Shown: positions 42,645 to 57,600 of the stretch, in pieces
Numbering within the stretch: position 1 is the first letter of the stretch
Layout: every line of letters starts with the position of its first letter
Program-made: the position numbers and the translations under genes
Assembly: GCA_964017195.1 (NCBI GenBank)
Contig: OZ024895.1
Coordinates: forward strand, 6,320,001 to 6,384,000
DNA from: Siderastrea radians
Taxonomy: Eukaryota; Cnidaria; Anthozoa; Scleractinia; Rhizangiidae
Direction: 5' to 3'
Length of the DNA: 64,000 bases
The notes under the pieces: generated by a model
The model's input: only the letters and a program-made list of their open reading frames with translations
Told to the model about the DNA's origin: nothing
Database searches by the model: none

Positions 42645-45600
42645 ATGGCAAGAATAACACGTACTCGCCATTTTCTCGGGAAGCCTGGGGATAGTGGACG
42701 GCGATACAAGAGAGAGTCTGGATACCAGCATAAATTATTGTCAATCAAAATGGCGTCTACTCCAGCTAGTAGCGAAGTGGATCCTGAAGAAGATGCCGGG
42801 AAAATGACATTTGGTGCGCAAAAGACGGGGAGAGCTGCTGAATATCCTGACTTTGCAATCATTTGGTCATTTCTGGAGAATTTTAAACACCTGTTGCACT
42901 TTCCTGATCTATCGCTGGACGACCTAGAGGACGGTTTCAATAGCCATTCCGCAGAAAACGGTAAAGCTTAATTGATGGTCAGTTCTAGCTGTAGCATTAA
43001 GGGCTCTTTTCTGGAAAATCATACTGTGCGACCTGCTTTTTCATCGTTTGACTGATCTTCTGGGGCATTTTATAGTCTTGCAATTTTGTTTTAACCTTGT
43101 GTTCGGCATATGATGCATATTTCGTGTCTTCTCCATCGTTTAGCTTTTGTTGCACGCTTGAACAAAGCGCTTTTATTTCAGACAGCTGGGCTGGTTCGTT
43201 TCAGTGTCATTTTCCAAACTAACTATAGCATTTTAGCTCAGATGGCTGTGTAATACTCGAATTGTGCGAATATCTTTATATTATCCTTTTTGTTATTGGA
43301 AAACCCATATTAAATGCGTGTTACCTCGTTCGCTTTTTGATGATCCGCGGACTCTAAACACAACGTTCGTCTCGATCTGATAAAGGATAAGGGAAGTTGT
43401 GGCCGGTGTTACGCGGGTTTTTTGGCGCGATTTCACCCTTGACCTTTTAAAACTTTTCGCCAGATTTATTTTAGTGCTATACTTTGGCTTTAGCGTCTTA
43501 ATTTTATAGCTGCAATTGGCTCTCAACTTACCAAACGATTATCTCTTTTACATGTACGTGGGTGTTGTAATGGGATATAAGAAGAAATGTATATAAACTA
43601 GAAGCCAACGCACCCCATATTCATCAGCTTTTCTTTCTCTAGCTCTCAGCTTATTGTTTTGATATCTGTAATCTTCAAGTCATGTAATCTTGAACTCTCA
43701 TGGCAAGTATTTTTAAGCCCCAGGCAAATAGCGTTCATGGCCGTGACTGCCATTTTAAAAGTAGGGCAAACAAAATGCCAAATTACATTTTGTAAAAATG
43801 ATGCAATATCTGCAGCCTGCAAACTTAAGACTTCTGATAAATTTTGCATAGGTTAAATTTTAGGGATTTAGCTGCGTTAGCAAGCGTGCAGTCGCATTTC
43901 CAGTTTTTCCACATTTATCTTAAAATTTTCTCCCAAACTTTTAGCATTTACTAGAAGAAAAACAGATGTATGACTTCATGCTTTTGCTTCAGCTATGTCC
44001 CTTAAATGTGATTGGTAGAATCCTTTTCATTGTTTGTTTAGTTTGTAGGTTACAAAGCTTTTCAAAAATAAAGTTTTACCAAAGTTATTGTATATTGGAT
44101 TATCATACGGACACTACATTTTGCACCATACTAAGTTCGCCCATCTTTCAAAATGGAGGTTACAGTAAAACACTTAGAACTACCCAATCAATGTAATTAA
44201 TGATTTTTTTCTCTTCATTATCGATTAGCAATTGACTGGTCGATAGACGATGAATTTGGATTTATCAACTGAGTTGATAAGGTAAATTGGTCAGCGTTAA
44301 GAAACTCCCCCCTGATAAGGGGCTAATGCTACTTACCTGAGGGAGGCCTGACACTCGAACTGCCTGCTTCTGAATTTCTTGACCGAGGTCAATTTACCTT
44401 ATCAACTCAGCTGATAATTATTCCAAATTTTTCGTCTCACTTCCCCGCCAGTGCAGCAGCTTTTTCTTTAGAAACTAACTCCTTTATTAACTACAATCAG
44501 TTGATGACTTAGAGATATGCCAACTTCTGGAGATGTGAAATGCGGAGACCTTTCCCATGTGACATTGTCTCATCAACTGCCCCTTTCCAACTTCCCCTGC
44601 CCATACATACGTGATCCCCCCTCCCCCAGTATTTAGCACAACTAGATAGCAAGAAACTGGGGTATCACCACATGCATTTTGTGACGGATTTGTATTAGTT
44701 TAACTTTTATCCATTTCAATGGTCACTTATAATTATGTACATAATGATAAATATTGTTCTCAGTGAAGAATTTTTGCAAGCTTCTGTAACAGTCAAAGAA
44801 GCGAAAAAATGCAGCCAACAACAAAATTAAACATTAAAAAACAGAAACTCTGAATCTTGGGCAAATTTTTTAGCCCAGTGAGATTCAGTGGTAGATTTGG
44901 TGACCTGGGGCCCGTTTCTCAAAACACCCAACAACTTTCCAAACCCAGTATAACTATTTTGTCAAGCTCGTTTATTTGTCAGCTAATGGTAATTATTGGC
45001 GCAAACTAAGAGATATGCTTCATGAAATTATAAAGATCAAAATTTAGCTTTCAAAATAAATAAAAATTGTATAACTATTGGAGAATATTGTGCACATAAA
45101 ATAGTTTTCGGGCTTGGTACATTATCAGGAGTTTCGAGAAATGGGGCCCTGTACAGGAGACTGAAAGGTTTGGTCTGAATCTGGGAGATTTGGCCACAGC
45201 ATACTCAAATTCAGTAAAAGAATAGATAACATAAGTTTTGGTTTAAGTTTCAGTTTACAAACCAGGTACACGATATTACTTCGGAAGATTTATAGGAGGG
45301 GCATAATAGAGGGAAGGGGTGTTTTTATTTTTCGAACCTGAAAGGGGGAGGGGCAGCAGCTTAAAAGAGGAAGGGGACTATATTGAGAAAATATGGTATT
45401 TTGCAGCTTGTATTTATTCCTTAGGCAATGTTCAGGTGATAGAAGAATTGTACAAGAAACTTTTGAGACGAATAGGAGTCTCTGTAAACCCGGAAAAATG
45501 GGAAAAGTCGTTGTTAAAGGTATGTGATTACCATTAACTTTCCCCTAAAGTAAACTTTGGGGCTGTGAATAACTGTTCTTTATTTTGGTTGGAGGGAGGA

Positions 45601-48600
45601 GGGGCACTTACAGTGTATTTGTTTTATACATTATTACAATATATACACATACACTGTAAGACACAAAAGTCATACAATCAGTAAGTGCAAATCAAAATTT
45701 CTTTGAACATAGTGATGCAAACAGATGAAGTTTGGGAGAATTTTGGCTTATTCTTTTGCAACAGGTTTGAGCCACTCCAAACGTTCGTACATTCACCTCG
45801 ACCTTGAAAATGGGGAAAGAAACAATTTTTTGTAATTGTTTTATGAATTAGATTGAAAATAGGTATCTAAATTGCATCTTTCATTTGGGTCAATGATGGT
45901 AAATAGCTGTCAACCCATCACTGCTCACACATCTTGTATGAAATATTTGATTGTAGTAGAAGATGGAACACAATTTATTGTATTTTATGTGGGGCTTTTT
46001 TCAGGTTGCTAAAGAGTATGGCTTGGTCTGTGCCTGGGATTTGGAGCAGTTCGGCTATGAGGAACTTGAAGTTTCATGCAAACTGGAGCTTTTCAAGGTT
46101 TGTGCAAACTATAATTTACAATCCTGTTAAACCAGGTATTATACAAGCTGGCAAGCGACTTACCACACTAAAATCAGTGTTCTTACCAGACCGCAGCATT
46201 GCGGCATCATTTGCCGCACTCTTTCAGGAAATGCCACACTAAAATTACCGCAAGAAGTCCCAAGGGTGCAAAGAAAGAAAGAAAAAAATGCCTTACGTAA
46301 CATACGTACATTTCTTTTTAATATAAACCAAAATTTTATTGGTTATGGCATCTTCATTCACGACATTGAACATTTATTATCTAAGAAAGTATGAGGTATT
46401 TACTCTAACTCAGAGCTGTGAGTAAAAGTTAAGTTAACTGTTGTATCTAAACTGTGACTGGCGTTTCTCCCTCATGACCCCTTCTTTATGGGTCCTGTAG
46501 ACCCCAAAGTAGAAAATCCCGGTAAGAACACTGTAAAATGATATACCTCCATTTTCAAAAGTCTTCACTTTGGTGAGAGTTTTGGAAAACCTCCATTTTT
46601 GGTGTTTTCAATAATTGTTTCAGTGTGGATGATAGACAAAACAGCATAAAAAAACTTGCATTATCAAACAAAAATGCATTCATGTGAATGGAGCCTTAGA
46701 GTTACTTTGCAGCTGCTCTTGACAATTTTCTCAAATCAGTGTGAAGAATTCACTCATTTACTGTTGCAGAAACATCATCATTTCATACAAACAGTCATAA
46801 GCTTTGAGATAACAGAATTGTTCGTCTATTCCATAACTTTCAGGTGTTGCTGGAATGCCAGTTTGATCAGAATGATAAACTCAAGAGTTCAGTGAATAAA
46901 GGCTTTGATGCTGAAGATCTGCGCATGCAGCCTATTGGACGAGATTTGGATGGGTTCATTTACTGGTATCATGAGGTAGGGGAGTGTAGGCAGAGGTGCA
47001 GAAACTAAGAGAACGGAGGGTGGAAATTCATGAAAAGTAAGGAAGAAAAGAGGAGCTTAGAAAGGTGTTGCAGTGTTTTATGCTGGTTGTCCAACAAAAA
47101 TGTAACTTGTTTACCCACGAAACACTTAGGAGCTCTGAAGCTTGTTTAAATCTGTTCGTGTGGTCCAGATCTAATTGGAATTTGGAAGTGTTGGTTTTTG
47201 AGGAGAGGGGAAAACCTAAGTACCCGGAGAAAAACCTCACGGAGCAAGGACAAGAACCAACAACAAACTCGACCCACACATGACACCGGGACGTGGAGTT
47301 GAACCCGGGCCACATTGGTGGGAGACGAGCGCTCTCACCACTGCGCCATCCCTGCTCCCCAACAGAGGGACAGGCAGATAAAGAGTGGACTAATAAATCA
47401 TTTATTTGATGGTTTTACAGATATGTGCAGAAATTTTACATGTGCAAATCTAAGCCACTGAATAAGTTGTAGTTTTTAATTTTCTTCTAGGATGAAACTA
47501 ATGGTGTGCGTCTCTATACTACGGAAGAAGATGAAGTGAACTGCGAATCATGGAGATTGTTAGCTGGGTGGGTCATACTTCTGTCAAGTTTGATATTTAA
47601 ATTGTTTTTCACAGTTTTGCATGCTAACATTCTCTTACCTACAGCCAAAAATGTTGAAAAAAGCTATAATGGGCAAAAATTTGAGGTTTCCTTGGCCATA
47701 TAAGCAAAAATTGTCCTATGGTTTTGAATATGTAGTTTGCAATAGTTATGCAACAGCTATCACAAGATAAGTGGTTTTCCCAAGGGCTTACTTTTTTAAA
47801 AATATCAAAATTTAATGTTTGATCTTTCTTTTGTACAGGGAGACTGATGAACTGGCCGAAATTGTTGGATTTCTCGAGTCCAAATCAGAAGTAAACCCCA
47901 AGGAAATAGCTCTTGCAAAGAGAAAGGAGATGAAAAAGAAGGGAGAAATCAAAAGCCCTGGAAAGAAGAAAGGAAGAAAAGGTGGGGTCTTTGCTGAAAA
48001 TGATATTATGAAATATAAAAGTAACACACACCCAGTGTTTGTGGGCCACCTTAACAAATTTCAGGGGGCTTGCTTTTACCAATGTTTACCTTTCAAAAGC
48101 AATAGAAAGTTTGTCACTGCTGAAGAATATTGTGCACTTAAATAGATTTCGGCCCTGGTAATTTTCTCGGAAAGTTTCAAGAAAAGGGCCCCAGATGTCC
48201 TTTCACATGTAATGTGCTCATGTCAGCAAATGTTGTCTGTCTGTTTCGTCGGAACTCGTATTTTACTGTTGACTTGTTTCTTGAAGGCAAAAAGAAGGAA
48301 GCTATTTCAGAGGAAGACTATGATGATGACAACCCATGTGCAAGATGTTTTTCAAATGTCAGACCTGACTCAGTAAGTCGGACCAATTCTTAATTTGGAT
48401 TTATCAACTGATTTTATAAGGTAAATTGGCCACCATAAGGAAATTTTCTCTGTTGAAGGGTTAATGCTCAAAACATCAGCTTTCAAATTTTGTTATGGTG
48501 GCTAATTTACCCTATCAACTTGGCTGATAAATCCAAATTTTTTGTGTTTGGAATTGCTTTCCCACCAAGGCAGCATCATAGTTTCTGTAGAATCTAACCC

Positions 48601-51600
48601 CTTTGTTTCATATTTTATGTGCACATTGATGCAATTGTGACCTAACACGGAAACTAGCCACCATAAAGAGCAGCAAATAAACCACATCACATAACCAAAA
48701 AATGTTATTTTGATTCCTAGCCTGCGTAGCAGGCATAAACGGGGAAAGGGAAGGAGAACACAGGAGAAAAATAATATCTATAGCAGGGTGCAGCTTATGG
48801 CACATATGTATCAATGAAAGTCTAAAAATAATGATTTAGTTTTGTTTAAAGTGGCTGTACTAGTGCACAGAAACTGTTCTTGTGTGTGTTTGACTGTGGA
48901 TAGTCGGGATAGAAGTGGATTGCAACGTGAAAAATTCAGCCAACTTAGATCAAATTGGTAACAACTGACTGGTTTATTCTTCCCCTGAAAATTCACTTGA
49001 TAGTGTCCCACTGGGGGTCCATACATTTACCAAATTTTTGGCTAGAAAAAATCAAAAGCAAAGAAACCTCCGTGAGATGAGCCCTTAAACCTCAACGCCC
49101 CAATATCAATATTCATCTTCGCCTTTGTGTTCTTTGTGTATTTCAATATGGTAATGTTTGAGAGAGTTTGCTTAAACATCTAGACATTTTATCTTTGGCA
49201 ATCACTTTCTTTATTCTCATGACCTAAGTAGGGATACTGTAATGAGATATTAAAATTTTGTACTATTGGGGCTTAAAAAGATAATTATCATTAATTTCTT
49301 GTAGATTCTTCTGTGTGACAAGTGCGATGCAGCTTACCACACCGCTTGCCTTCGTCCCCCTCTGCTTACCGTGCCGCAGGGGGACTGGTTCTGTCCTTTC
49401 TGTCAACAGGTAATTTTTCACTTGTATTGAGAATATTTATTAATGTGGGTTTTTTTAGCTGCTACACAGTGTAAGACCTAAACAAAGTAACACAAAAAGC
49501 ACAAATTAACCAAATAACCAGTCAAAATCTAAAGGATTTCCAGTGTGAAGAGTGTGATCGCTTTTGATTTTGAAAATTAAGGCCAAGTGTACGAGCAACA
49601 TTTTTGTGGAACTTGTCATGCAACAGTGTTGTGTTGCAAGTTGGGATTGTTTGTTGCGCGTGTTACCACCTCTTCACGTAACAAATTTTCGTGTTGCAAA
49701 AAGTAGACGTCACTTTTACTTTTGCAACATGAAATTTGTTGCGTGCGGAGGTGGTAATACGTGGAACAAACAATCTCAACTTGCAACGCAACATTGTTGC
49801 ACGACAAGTTGCACTAAAAAGGTTTGCCCACATTACTGGGCCTTAGGCATTCTTTGGTGCATACGGACTGTCCTTTTAGAATCTAAGGAATGATCCAGAA
49901 AACCAGCTCAAGTTCGACATTGTTGCATGACAAGTTGCACTAAAAAGGTTTGCCCATATTACTGGGCCTTAGGCATTCTTTGGTGCATACGGACTGTCCT
50001 TTTAGAATCTAAGGAATGATCCAGAAAACCAGCTCAAGTTCGTCGGTGGCTTTGAGTTGGTAACCAAGAACACATTCTTCACATTTTCATACTTTCATGA
50101 TTCGTGTTGTACCTGGAACCAGGCATCATGCAATGTTGAAATGTTCACGAATGATCGAGCTGCAAACATTGAGAAGGTGTACCGAAGGTGTGGGAGAACT
50201 TGCGGCTGGTGCCAAGCACTGGAAAACATGCAACTGTTGCCAAACCTGAAGAAACGTGCAACTGATTGCAAGCACAGACGACATACATCCAGTGCCAAAT
50301 CTGAGGTAACATGTAACTGATTCCATACCAGGGAAACATGCAATGATGCCAAGCACAGAAAAACATGCAGCCGATGCAAAACCCAAAGTAACATGCAACT
50401 GATGCTGAGCGAGGAAAACATGCAATAATGCCAGGCACAGGAAAACGTGAAACCAGTGCTAAACCCGAGGTAACATGCAACTGATGCTGAGTAAGGAAAA
50501 CATGCAATGATGCCAGGCACAGGAAAACGTGAAACCAGTGCAAAACCCGAGGTAACATGCAACTGATGCTGAGCGAGGAAGCGATGCAATGGTGCCTAGC
50601 ACTGGAAAACATGTAACCAGTACCAAGCGAGGGAAACTTGCAATGATAACAAGCATAGTCCTGAGCAGATGCGACTGGTGCCAAACCTGAAGAGACATGC
50701 AACTGATGAAAAGCACAGGAAGACATGCAATGATGCCAAGCACAGGAGAACATGCAATTGTGCCAAGCATGAGAAAATAACAACTATTGCCAATTATGCA
50801 AAAACACATCCAACTGTGGCAAACTGGCAAGTGTGGGAAAACATAACAATCTTTGACAAGCGACCCAAAGCGTGGAAGCAGTCTTAAATATGGTGAAAAG
50901 GAATCCAGTTTTAGAGACATAGGAAAAGTTTATTATTTTCCCATTGTGTGTTAGTATTTTTCTTTACTTAAAAGTCAGGGTGTTTGTTATGATGTTTTAG
51001 AGAACATTGCCGCTGGGTTGAGGGGGGTCTATCTGTTTTCGTTAATTTTAGATATTGTTTTATTAAACAAACAGTGGCATATATTTCTCTTTGTATCTTT
51101 AGCTGGCCTTGTTAGAAATCTTACAAGAGAAAAAGACTCGCTTAGCAGCTCGGATGAAGTTGAGACAAAGACAGGCCAAAAGGTGATCTTTAAAATTGTC
51201 CATGGCAAATGCTGCGTTCAGTAACACTTCATGGATCTCAGGCTTTCTAAACTGAATATAAAAGATTTTTGAAAAAGATCTGCAGTTAAATTCGACTTAA
51301 ATTACCTTCAGTCAAAGCTGAGAAAAATTCGTTATTTTGATTCACAAAAACAAACCAAAACAAAAACTTCACAGGAAAGAACTGCTTAATAGCTTTCATT
51401 TGAATGGTCACACTTTAGGATTTCATCCACAGACTCAAAAATAAGAACCATCTTGAAGTTTTTCTCTGGAAAGGAAAGAGTTCATAATTCCCCCCATTCT
51501 AGGGGAGAAGTATCAAGCCCCAGTGTGATAATTTCGTAACGTGCATTTTACGCAAACCACACACACGGCAGTATTTCATAAAAACTACTGCGCTTTTTAA

Positions 51601-54600
51601 TAAAATGCGATTTCCGAAATTCAATACCCAGCAAACGATCGCGTTTTTCCTACCGTTGATCGTAATAACGTTGTTCGCCGTGATCATAATTCCGATGACG
51701 TGAAAACAGAGTGCGTCGAAATCCACCAGTCAGAACGCACGAAAGTCACTCCTTCAACCCGTTGCCGTTGACCTAAACTTCTCTGTTTTTAGGCTTCCAC
51801 TTCGGTGATTGACGGCATTGAAAAACGCAACCGTTGGTTTAGTCTTGAATTTCAGAATTCGAATGTTATTGAAAAGCGCGTTCTCAAACTCATTAATAAT
51901 TCATAAAGAGAAAACAAAGGAAATCACTACCGTGACGGTGGTTTGGATACCGGATCTTAATTAGCATAAAATTTTGCGAACTTTTGCTTTGAATTTCTCC
52001 AAGAATTATGAATGGTTTGAGACGCCATATCAAAAACTCGAAAGAGTGTTTCATCAGGTATCCAAACACCTCGAAGTCGGTCAACAAAACTCGACTGCGC
52101 CTCGTTTTTTCAACCCACTTCTCGGGGTTTGGCATCCTCGGAGACCCAGGGGCAGCTAGTCGGGACGACGGGATTTTCATGGGCAACAGTTTACAACAAG
52201 TGCGGGAGAGCCCCTGGGCACTTACTCTTACCGATCCAGTTCCAGAAGCGTTTGAATTCTCTCCTTCTGATTGGCCAGCTGGCCAATCAGCGAAGAGGAA
52301 TAGCCGGGCGACTCTCATGTCTTCTTACACGAGGTTGTTTTCCTCATCGATCGCCGTAGTAGCGTGGCCCGTTCAACGGGAACATTTTTGAGGAGAGCTT
52401 AGGAAAAAAAAATTAAATTAATACTAAATAATAAATAAACGAAGTCGAAGAAATCGCAAACCATAACGTGGCCGGAAGAAAACAAACACTCACCGGGATT
52501 TTTCACGAAGGACTTATCGAGGAGGAGGTATCGTAAATTTTTAGAGCCAACGACTTCCCTTTTCTCAAGTGTTGCATGAGGCCGATTAGCTACTCGAGTA
52601 AACGATGTTACTAATTATTTCTCCTTGTTCGTTGAACTACGTCTGAAACTTTCCACGGGAATCTCCGATGCACGGGCCACGCAACTATGTCGATCGACCG
52701 TGGGAACCACAGTTAACCAAAGCGTAATATGAGTGTTTGTATGAGCTGAAATTCGATCTAAAATAATCGGCGGTTTTCCGCTGAAAATGCATTAAAATGG
52801 AAATACAGATTGAAAAACATTACCTGCTGTGTGTTTACCTCTGTGCTTAACGGCAGTGTTCTCCTTATTAGGCGGTAACCGGTAAAATTTACCGCTTTTA
52901 ACACCGCATGTTACCGGTTAGCCGGAACCACATACCATTAGGCCTGGATTAGAACCATCCAGATCAAACAGTTTGGGATCGTGAAAGATTTATTATCAGA
53001 TTGAATTATGAAAAGATTTGTCAGTCGTACTACGTACCACGTAAGTCTTGTCTTACGGTAGTAACTTTTCTCATTGTCCATGCGTTTGTACAATGGTAGG
53101 CGAAGTCTTATCATCCCGACATTTCTAAGTTCGTTAGATAATAGTCTTATATTCTCTACGTTTCTCCGCACGTTTCTACCTTAGTAAGAATTATTGTTAG
53201 TCGTATCTTTTTAACGTTTCTCCCTATGCTAGTAAATTCCTAAGGTATTAGTCTTCTCGACCTCTTCCCGGCGTGCGATAGTATGTTCCTCAGTGTTGTA
53301 AGGTCTTATCATCTAGACTGTCGACATTTCTCCGTACGTGAGAACATTCGAAAAATATTGTTGTTGTTTTTTCCACGTTTGTCCGTGGAGAACATAACAA
53401 TTAATAATTCAGGTATTAAGGTCTCAAGAAACGGTCAGTTTGCCGTGAAATAGTGATTATTTGATAAAATGATGTAATGATGACGTCATCATGACATCAG
53501 CAAAATATTTTGATGCATTCTCACTCGTGGTCACTCGTAGTCACTCGTAGTCACTCGTGGTCACTCGTGGTCACTCGTGTGTACTTTTAGACACGATCCG
53601 CTACTACGGCGATCGATGAGGAAAACAACCTCGTGTAAGAAGACATGAGAGTCGCCCGGCTGTTCCTCTTCGCTGATTGGCCAGAAAAATATTTTTCTGG
53701 CCAATCAGAAGGAGAGAATTCAAACGCTTCTGGAACTGGATCGGTAAGAGTAAGTGCCCAGGGGCTCTCCTGCTCTTGTTGTAAACTTTCGCCCATGAAA
53801 ATCCCCTCGTCCCGACTAGCTGCCCCTGAGTCTCCGAGGATGGGGGTTTGGATATCCTGATGAAACACTCTTTCTCGTGTTTGATATATTGCATCAAATA
53901 TGCAGACGGAGAAAATGTCTCTAAGCTACTCCGCTCTCTTATTACTTTTTCTCTAGTTTTTTTCGTTTAGCAACCTCGTTCCCAGGGACTCTCGCTCCAG
54001 GGGACGGAAAGAAGAGAGACCCTGGGAACGAGGTTGTTCGTTTAGTAGGGAGGTGTAGGGAATAGCAGTTTGAACTGTCGCCTGCCTTCTCTTACCCCCT
54101 CAGTCTCCCTGAGCGCAGGCGAGAGAGGTGTCTGAATTATTATGCTGTTTGATGACGTTACGAACTAATTTATAACAGCATTGCATAAATTAATTTCATT
54201 GACGGCCTCCCTCTCGCGTGTTCCTACGGGAGATTGGAGCGAGGAGACGGCTTACAGTTCAGTTTAAGTGAATGTTCGAAAACCAACTAACGCTGCTAAT
54301 TTAATTTAATTTAATTTAATCGAATCTACAAAGGCGACCAGATTTACCTTGTCGTGCGAGCTCAGACTTTCTTAGACTGTATATTGTGTTTTGTTCGATT
54401 AAAGATTCTTCGCTTTTCGCATTCGCCCGTACAGCGGTTGGTTCGTTTGGAACGGTGTATTAAGTAGAATCAGTTAAATATTAAACTAGAAGCCGAGAAT
54501 CACATTCAAGCTTCAAGACTTCTGCACAATCTTTGCTCGTTATGAATTGGCTGACGTACGTATTGGAGAGATGCAAGGCTCGATTCTTCAATTGAAATTC

Positions 54601-57600
54601 CAGGTTCTCATCTGGTTGAATTTTTTCTTCGTTAGTTTTCGCTTCTTCACTTCATTCTGTTCTCAGCGCTACTTGCGAAGACGTAAGAATTCATCTTCAG
54701 AATTTCGACAAAACATCATTGATTAAGACATTTCAGCTATCAGCACGCAATCTTTTTTCTTTTTTTCAAATTTTAGGAAATACTGAGCCTTCTGGTCGGA
54801 TTGCGTGTGTTTGCACGTAATTTGTAAGGTTAGTTTTTTTGATAAAAGAGATTTTCGTGTGAAACCTTGCTTGCGAAAATTATCATTGGCGAAAAGGATT
54901 GCTCACCTTATATTCCTGCACGTTTCTATGTTAAATTTATGAAATTTGTATGGAATACACTTGCTCTGTGTAAAAGCGCAGTTAGCTGTTACCGGTGTCT
55001 TTTATTCTTTTACTGCTCAACATTGCTGTAGTTCGATCACGTATGGCCTCCTAAAACACAGCTGAATTGCGCGGAATTCTGTCGGCCTCTTTTTTATACC
55101 GAGGCTAAACCCACTGACGCCCGTATGCGCCCATGAATGACCAGGCGTCTTGTTCCACTTGTGACGTCATCAGTTTAAGTGACCCTGACAAGCTTGGATA
55201 GTCAGTCGATGTAAATGATGCCTGAACGACAATGATCGGATCAAGTAAGCTTGAGTAACAGGCAGAAAACCAAGCAACGTCCACCTCAAAAACACAAGAA
55301 AATCATGGCCTTCCCACCGACTGCTACTTTTGGCCAACTCTTTCCTTTTTAAATGAGCTTTGAGCCAAACTTTTCTCATCACCAGAAACCGTGGTCGTAT
55401 GGCTAACTCGACAGCAAAAAGCGAAAATCGAAATGAGAACGAAAGCAACGGGATTGTGCGCTAAATCTCGGAGAGCCGTAGACGGGGGAGTTTTGAATTG
55501 TGCGGATGCCCGAACTCAAAATGCTAGAAAACGTCCTGAAACCGAAAGAAACGCCAACGGTTCATGCTAGTAAGGTCTTTTCGTTAGGATTGGGACGAAA
55601 TTGGATCAAATAGGGCTAAAAAAAAAAGGCCATTTGGTGCTTGAAAGTACCATTTTTTCGAAGCTTGCTGGGTGTCAATGGGTTAATGTAAAAGAATTGT
55701 AAAGGAATTGCAGCTTTGAGATGAAGAGGCCGTCTACTCAAAGGTGCTCTCGAAAATGCCCTGTTTCGTCCTTTGTTTGTTGTATTTCAACTCGCAAGGG
55801 CACCAAAATAGACTGCTATCCACCCAAATTACTCTCGCGCACAAAGCTGACTAACTTGACGTGCGAGTGTTTTTTCGCCTCTTTGATACATTTCGTAACT
55901 CATATCTCATTTCTTAACAATTCACCCTCTCCCTCTCCCTATCCTTAAGCGCGGATAGCACGAAACGACCGTTAATACTCTTTGAGAGTGCCTGACAATT
56001 CCAGATCAAACTAAGAAACATTTTGTACTCTACGTGAGACCCGTGTTGTTGTTCATCTTGGGTGTCTACTTCTTCAATTTTGAATCCCCTTCAGATTCTA
56101 TTTTTCTATCGCAATTCGTTTGGCCTTCTCCTTCAAGTCCTTGGGGCCATGCTTGACAACTTTCTAATCTCCACACCTTCTACACTTTTGAGAAGTTTGG
56201 TGTCTCCAGCTGTCGGCACAGTGTGTCAATCAATCTGACAACTGTTTCATTTGAACTGGAGTTGTTCTGAGCCTGTTGAGTGGCGCATAATCTACCATGT
56301 ATTAGGTAGATATGTGTGGCAAATCAACGGCTGTAAGCTTTAATGATCAAGGGTGTATAGTTATCGCACAGTACTTATTTGGTAGTTACATGCCACAATT
56401 GTGGTATTAGTCATTACATGAACTTTAAAAAATGTGCATTTTTTCCCCTGGATAGACGCGTCTTTCAGTAATTTTCGTTGTCTCTCATCTTCATAACTGG
56501 CGTAATTTCATTTTAATAAAAAAACAAAAATGTAGTTCTTGTGTTTTGTACGCATGCGCAGATGTGTTTTTGACGTGTGGTTCTTGTTTTTTTAGGTTGG
56601 GCTTTGCTGGTATCGACCTAAATAACATTTTACAGGTAAGTTGTTTTAAGAGAGCTTTAAATTCAAATACGTGGATTTACGTTTCGGGATCTTCGAACCT
56701 TAAGCATTCCTGTAAGTTCTGAGACAATGAAGTGTATTTTATGCATGAAAGATGAAATTAAAATTTAACTTCTTCTGGGGGTCGAAAAGCGACTACTACC
56801 TGTAGACATTCTTCGAAAATGGCCGGGAAAGGCTTCGTGGTTTGGTTCGGTGTCCCGAGAAATCAATAATGTGGCTTTAGAGAGTATAACAAAGTGTGCT
56901 TTCCTGGGAAGCCTGGTATGCGCGGCAATTTTTCGTGCAACTTACAACGCAATGAAGACCAGGCAGGTTTCCCTTTCGTAAACGGTCCATGTGATGTTAG
57001 GGAACTTAAGGACGGTGTCTCCTTTTGGTACTGCGCATACGTTCTGCGCATCTCGGGATATTCGGGTTTCTTAAGGAATTTGCCCCCTACTACAACAACA
57101 TTTTTGTGCGTTTTATGACTATGTGGAAAAAGCAGATCTTAGCAAGGGTTATCAGAATCCAAAAAGAAAATTGGGGGTAACCGCCCATTTTTCAGAGATA
57201 ATTAAGCTTGAATTTGGAAAGAAATTGCCATACATTCTTTGTATTTTAACGCTTTTTTAGAATAATGGTTGCTTAATTATCTCTGAAAAATGCGCGGTAA
57301 CCCACATTTTTCTTTTTGGATTCCAATAACCCTTGCTAAGATCTACTTTTTCCCCATAGTCATAACCTTTGCAAAAATACATCTGTATTAGGGGGCACCG
57401 TCCTTAAGCAACCTCGACGGCAACGCAAAGAAAACGTCACTTAAAAATGACAACAAAATTCTTTAAACTTCTTAGCGATTATTCCCACTCGTGTAATCTG
57501 TCTAATGTAGCCGAACTATCCAGGAGCTGAATTTGTAAAGACGGCGTTACAGTTCAGGAAGAAAAAGGGAAATTCACTGTCGTGTGTTCACGTTCTACAC

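Noticed and set aside
49880..50059. A 54-base RSF1 exon reading [17 protein letters not shown]
   Set aside because: Not accepted as a constitutive exon because the flanking exons join in frame without it and the segment is part of a recent tandem duplication; kept as a finding only.
50095..50920. Several overlapping minus-strand open frames of 99-212 codons
   Set aside because: They fall wholly within the 40-bp minisatellite, which lacks stops in some frames by chance; residues repeat with the unit.
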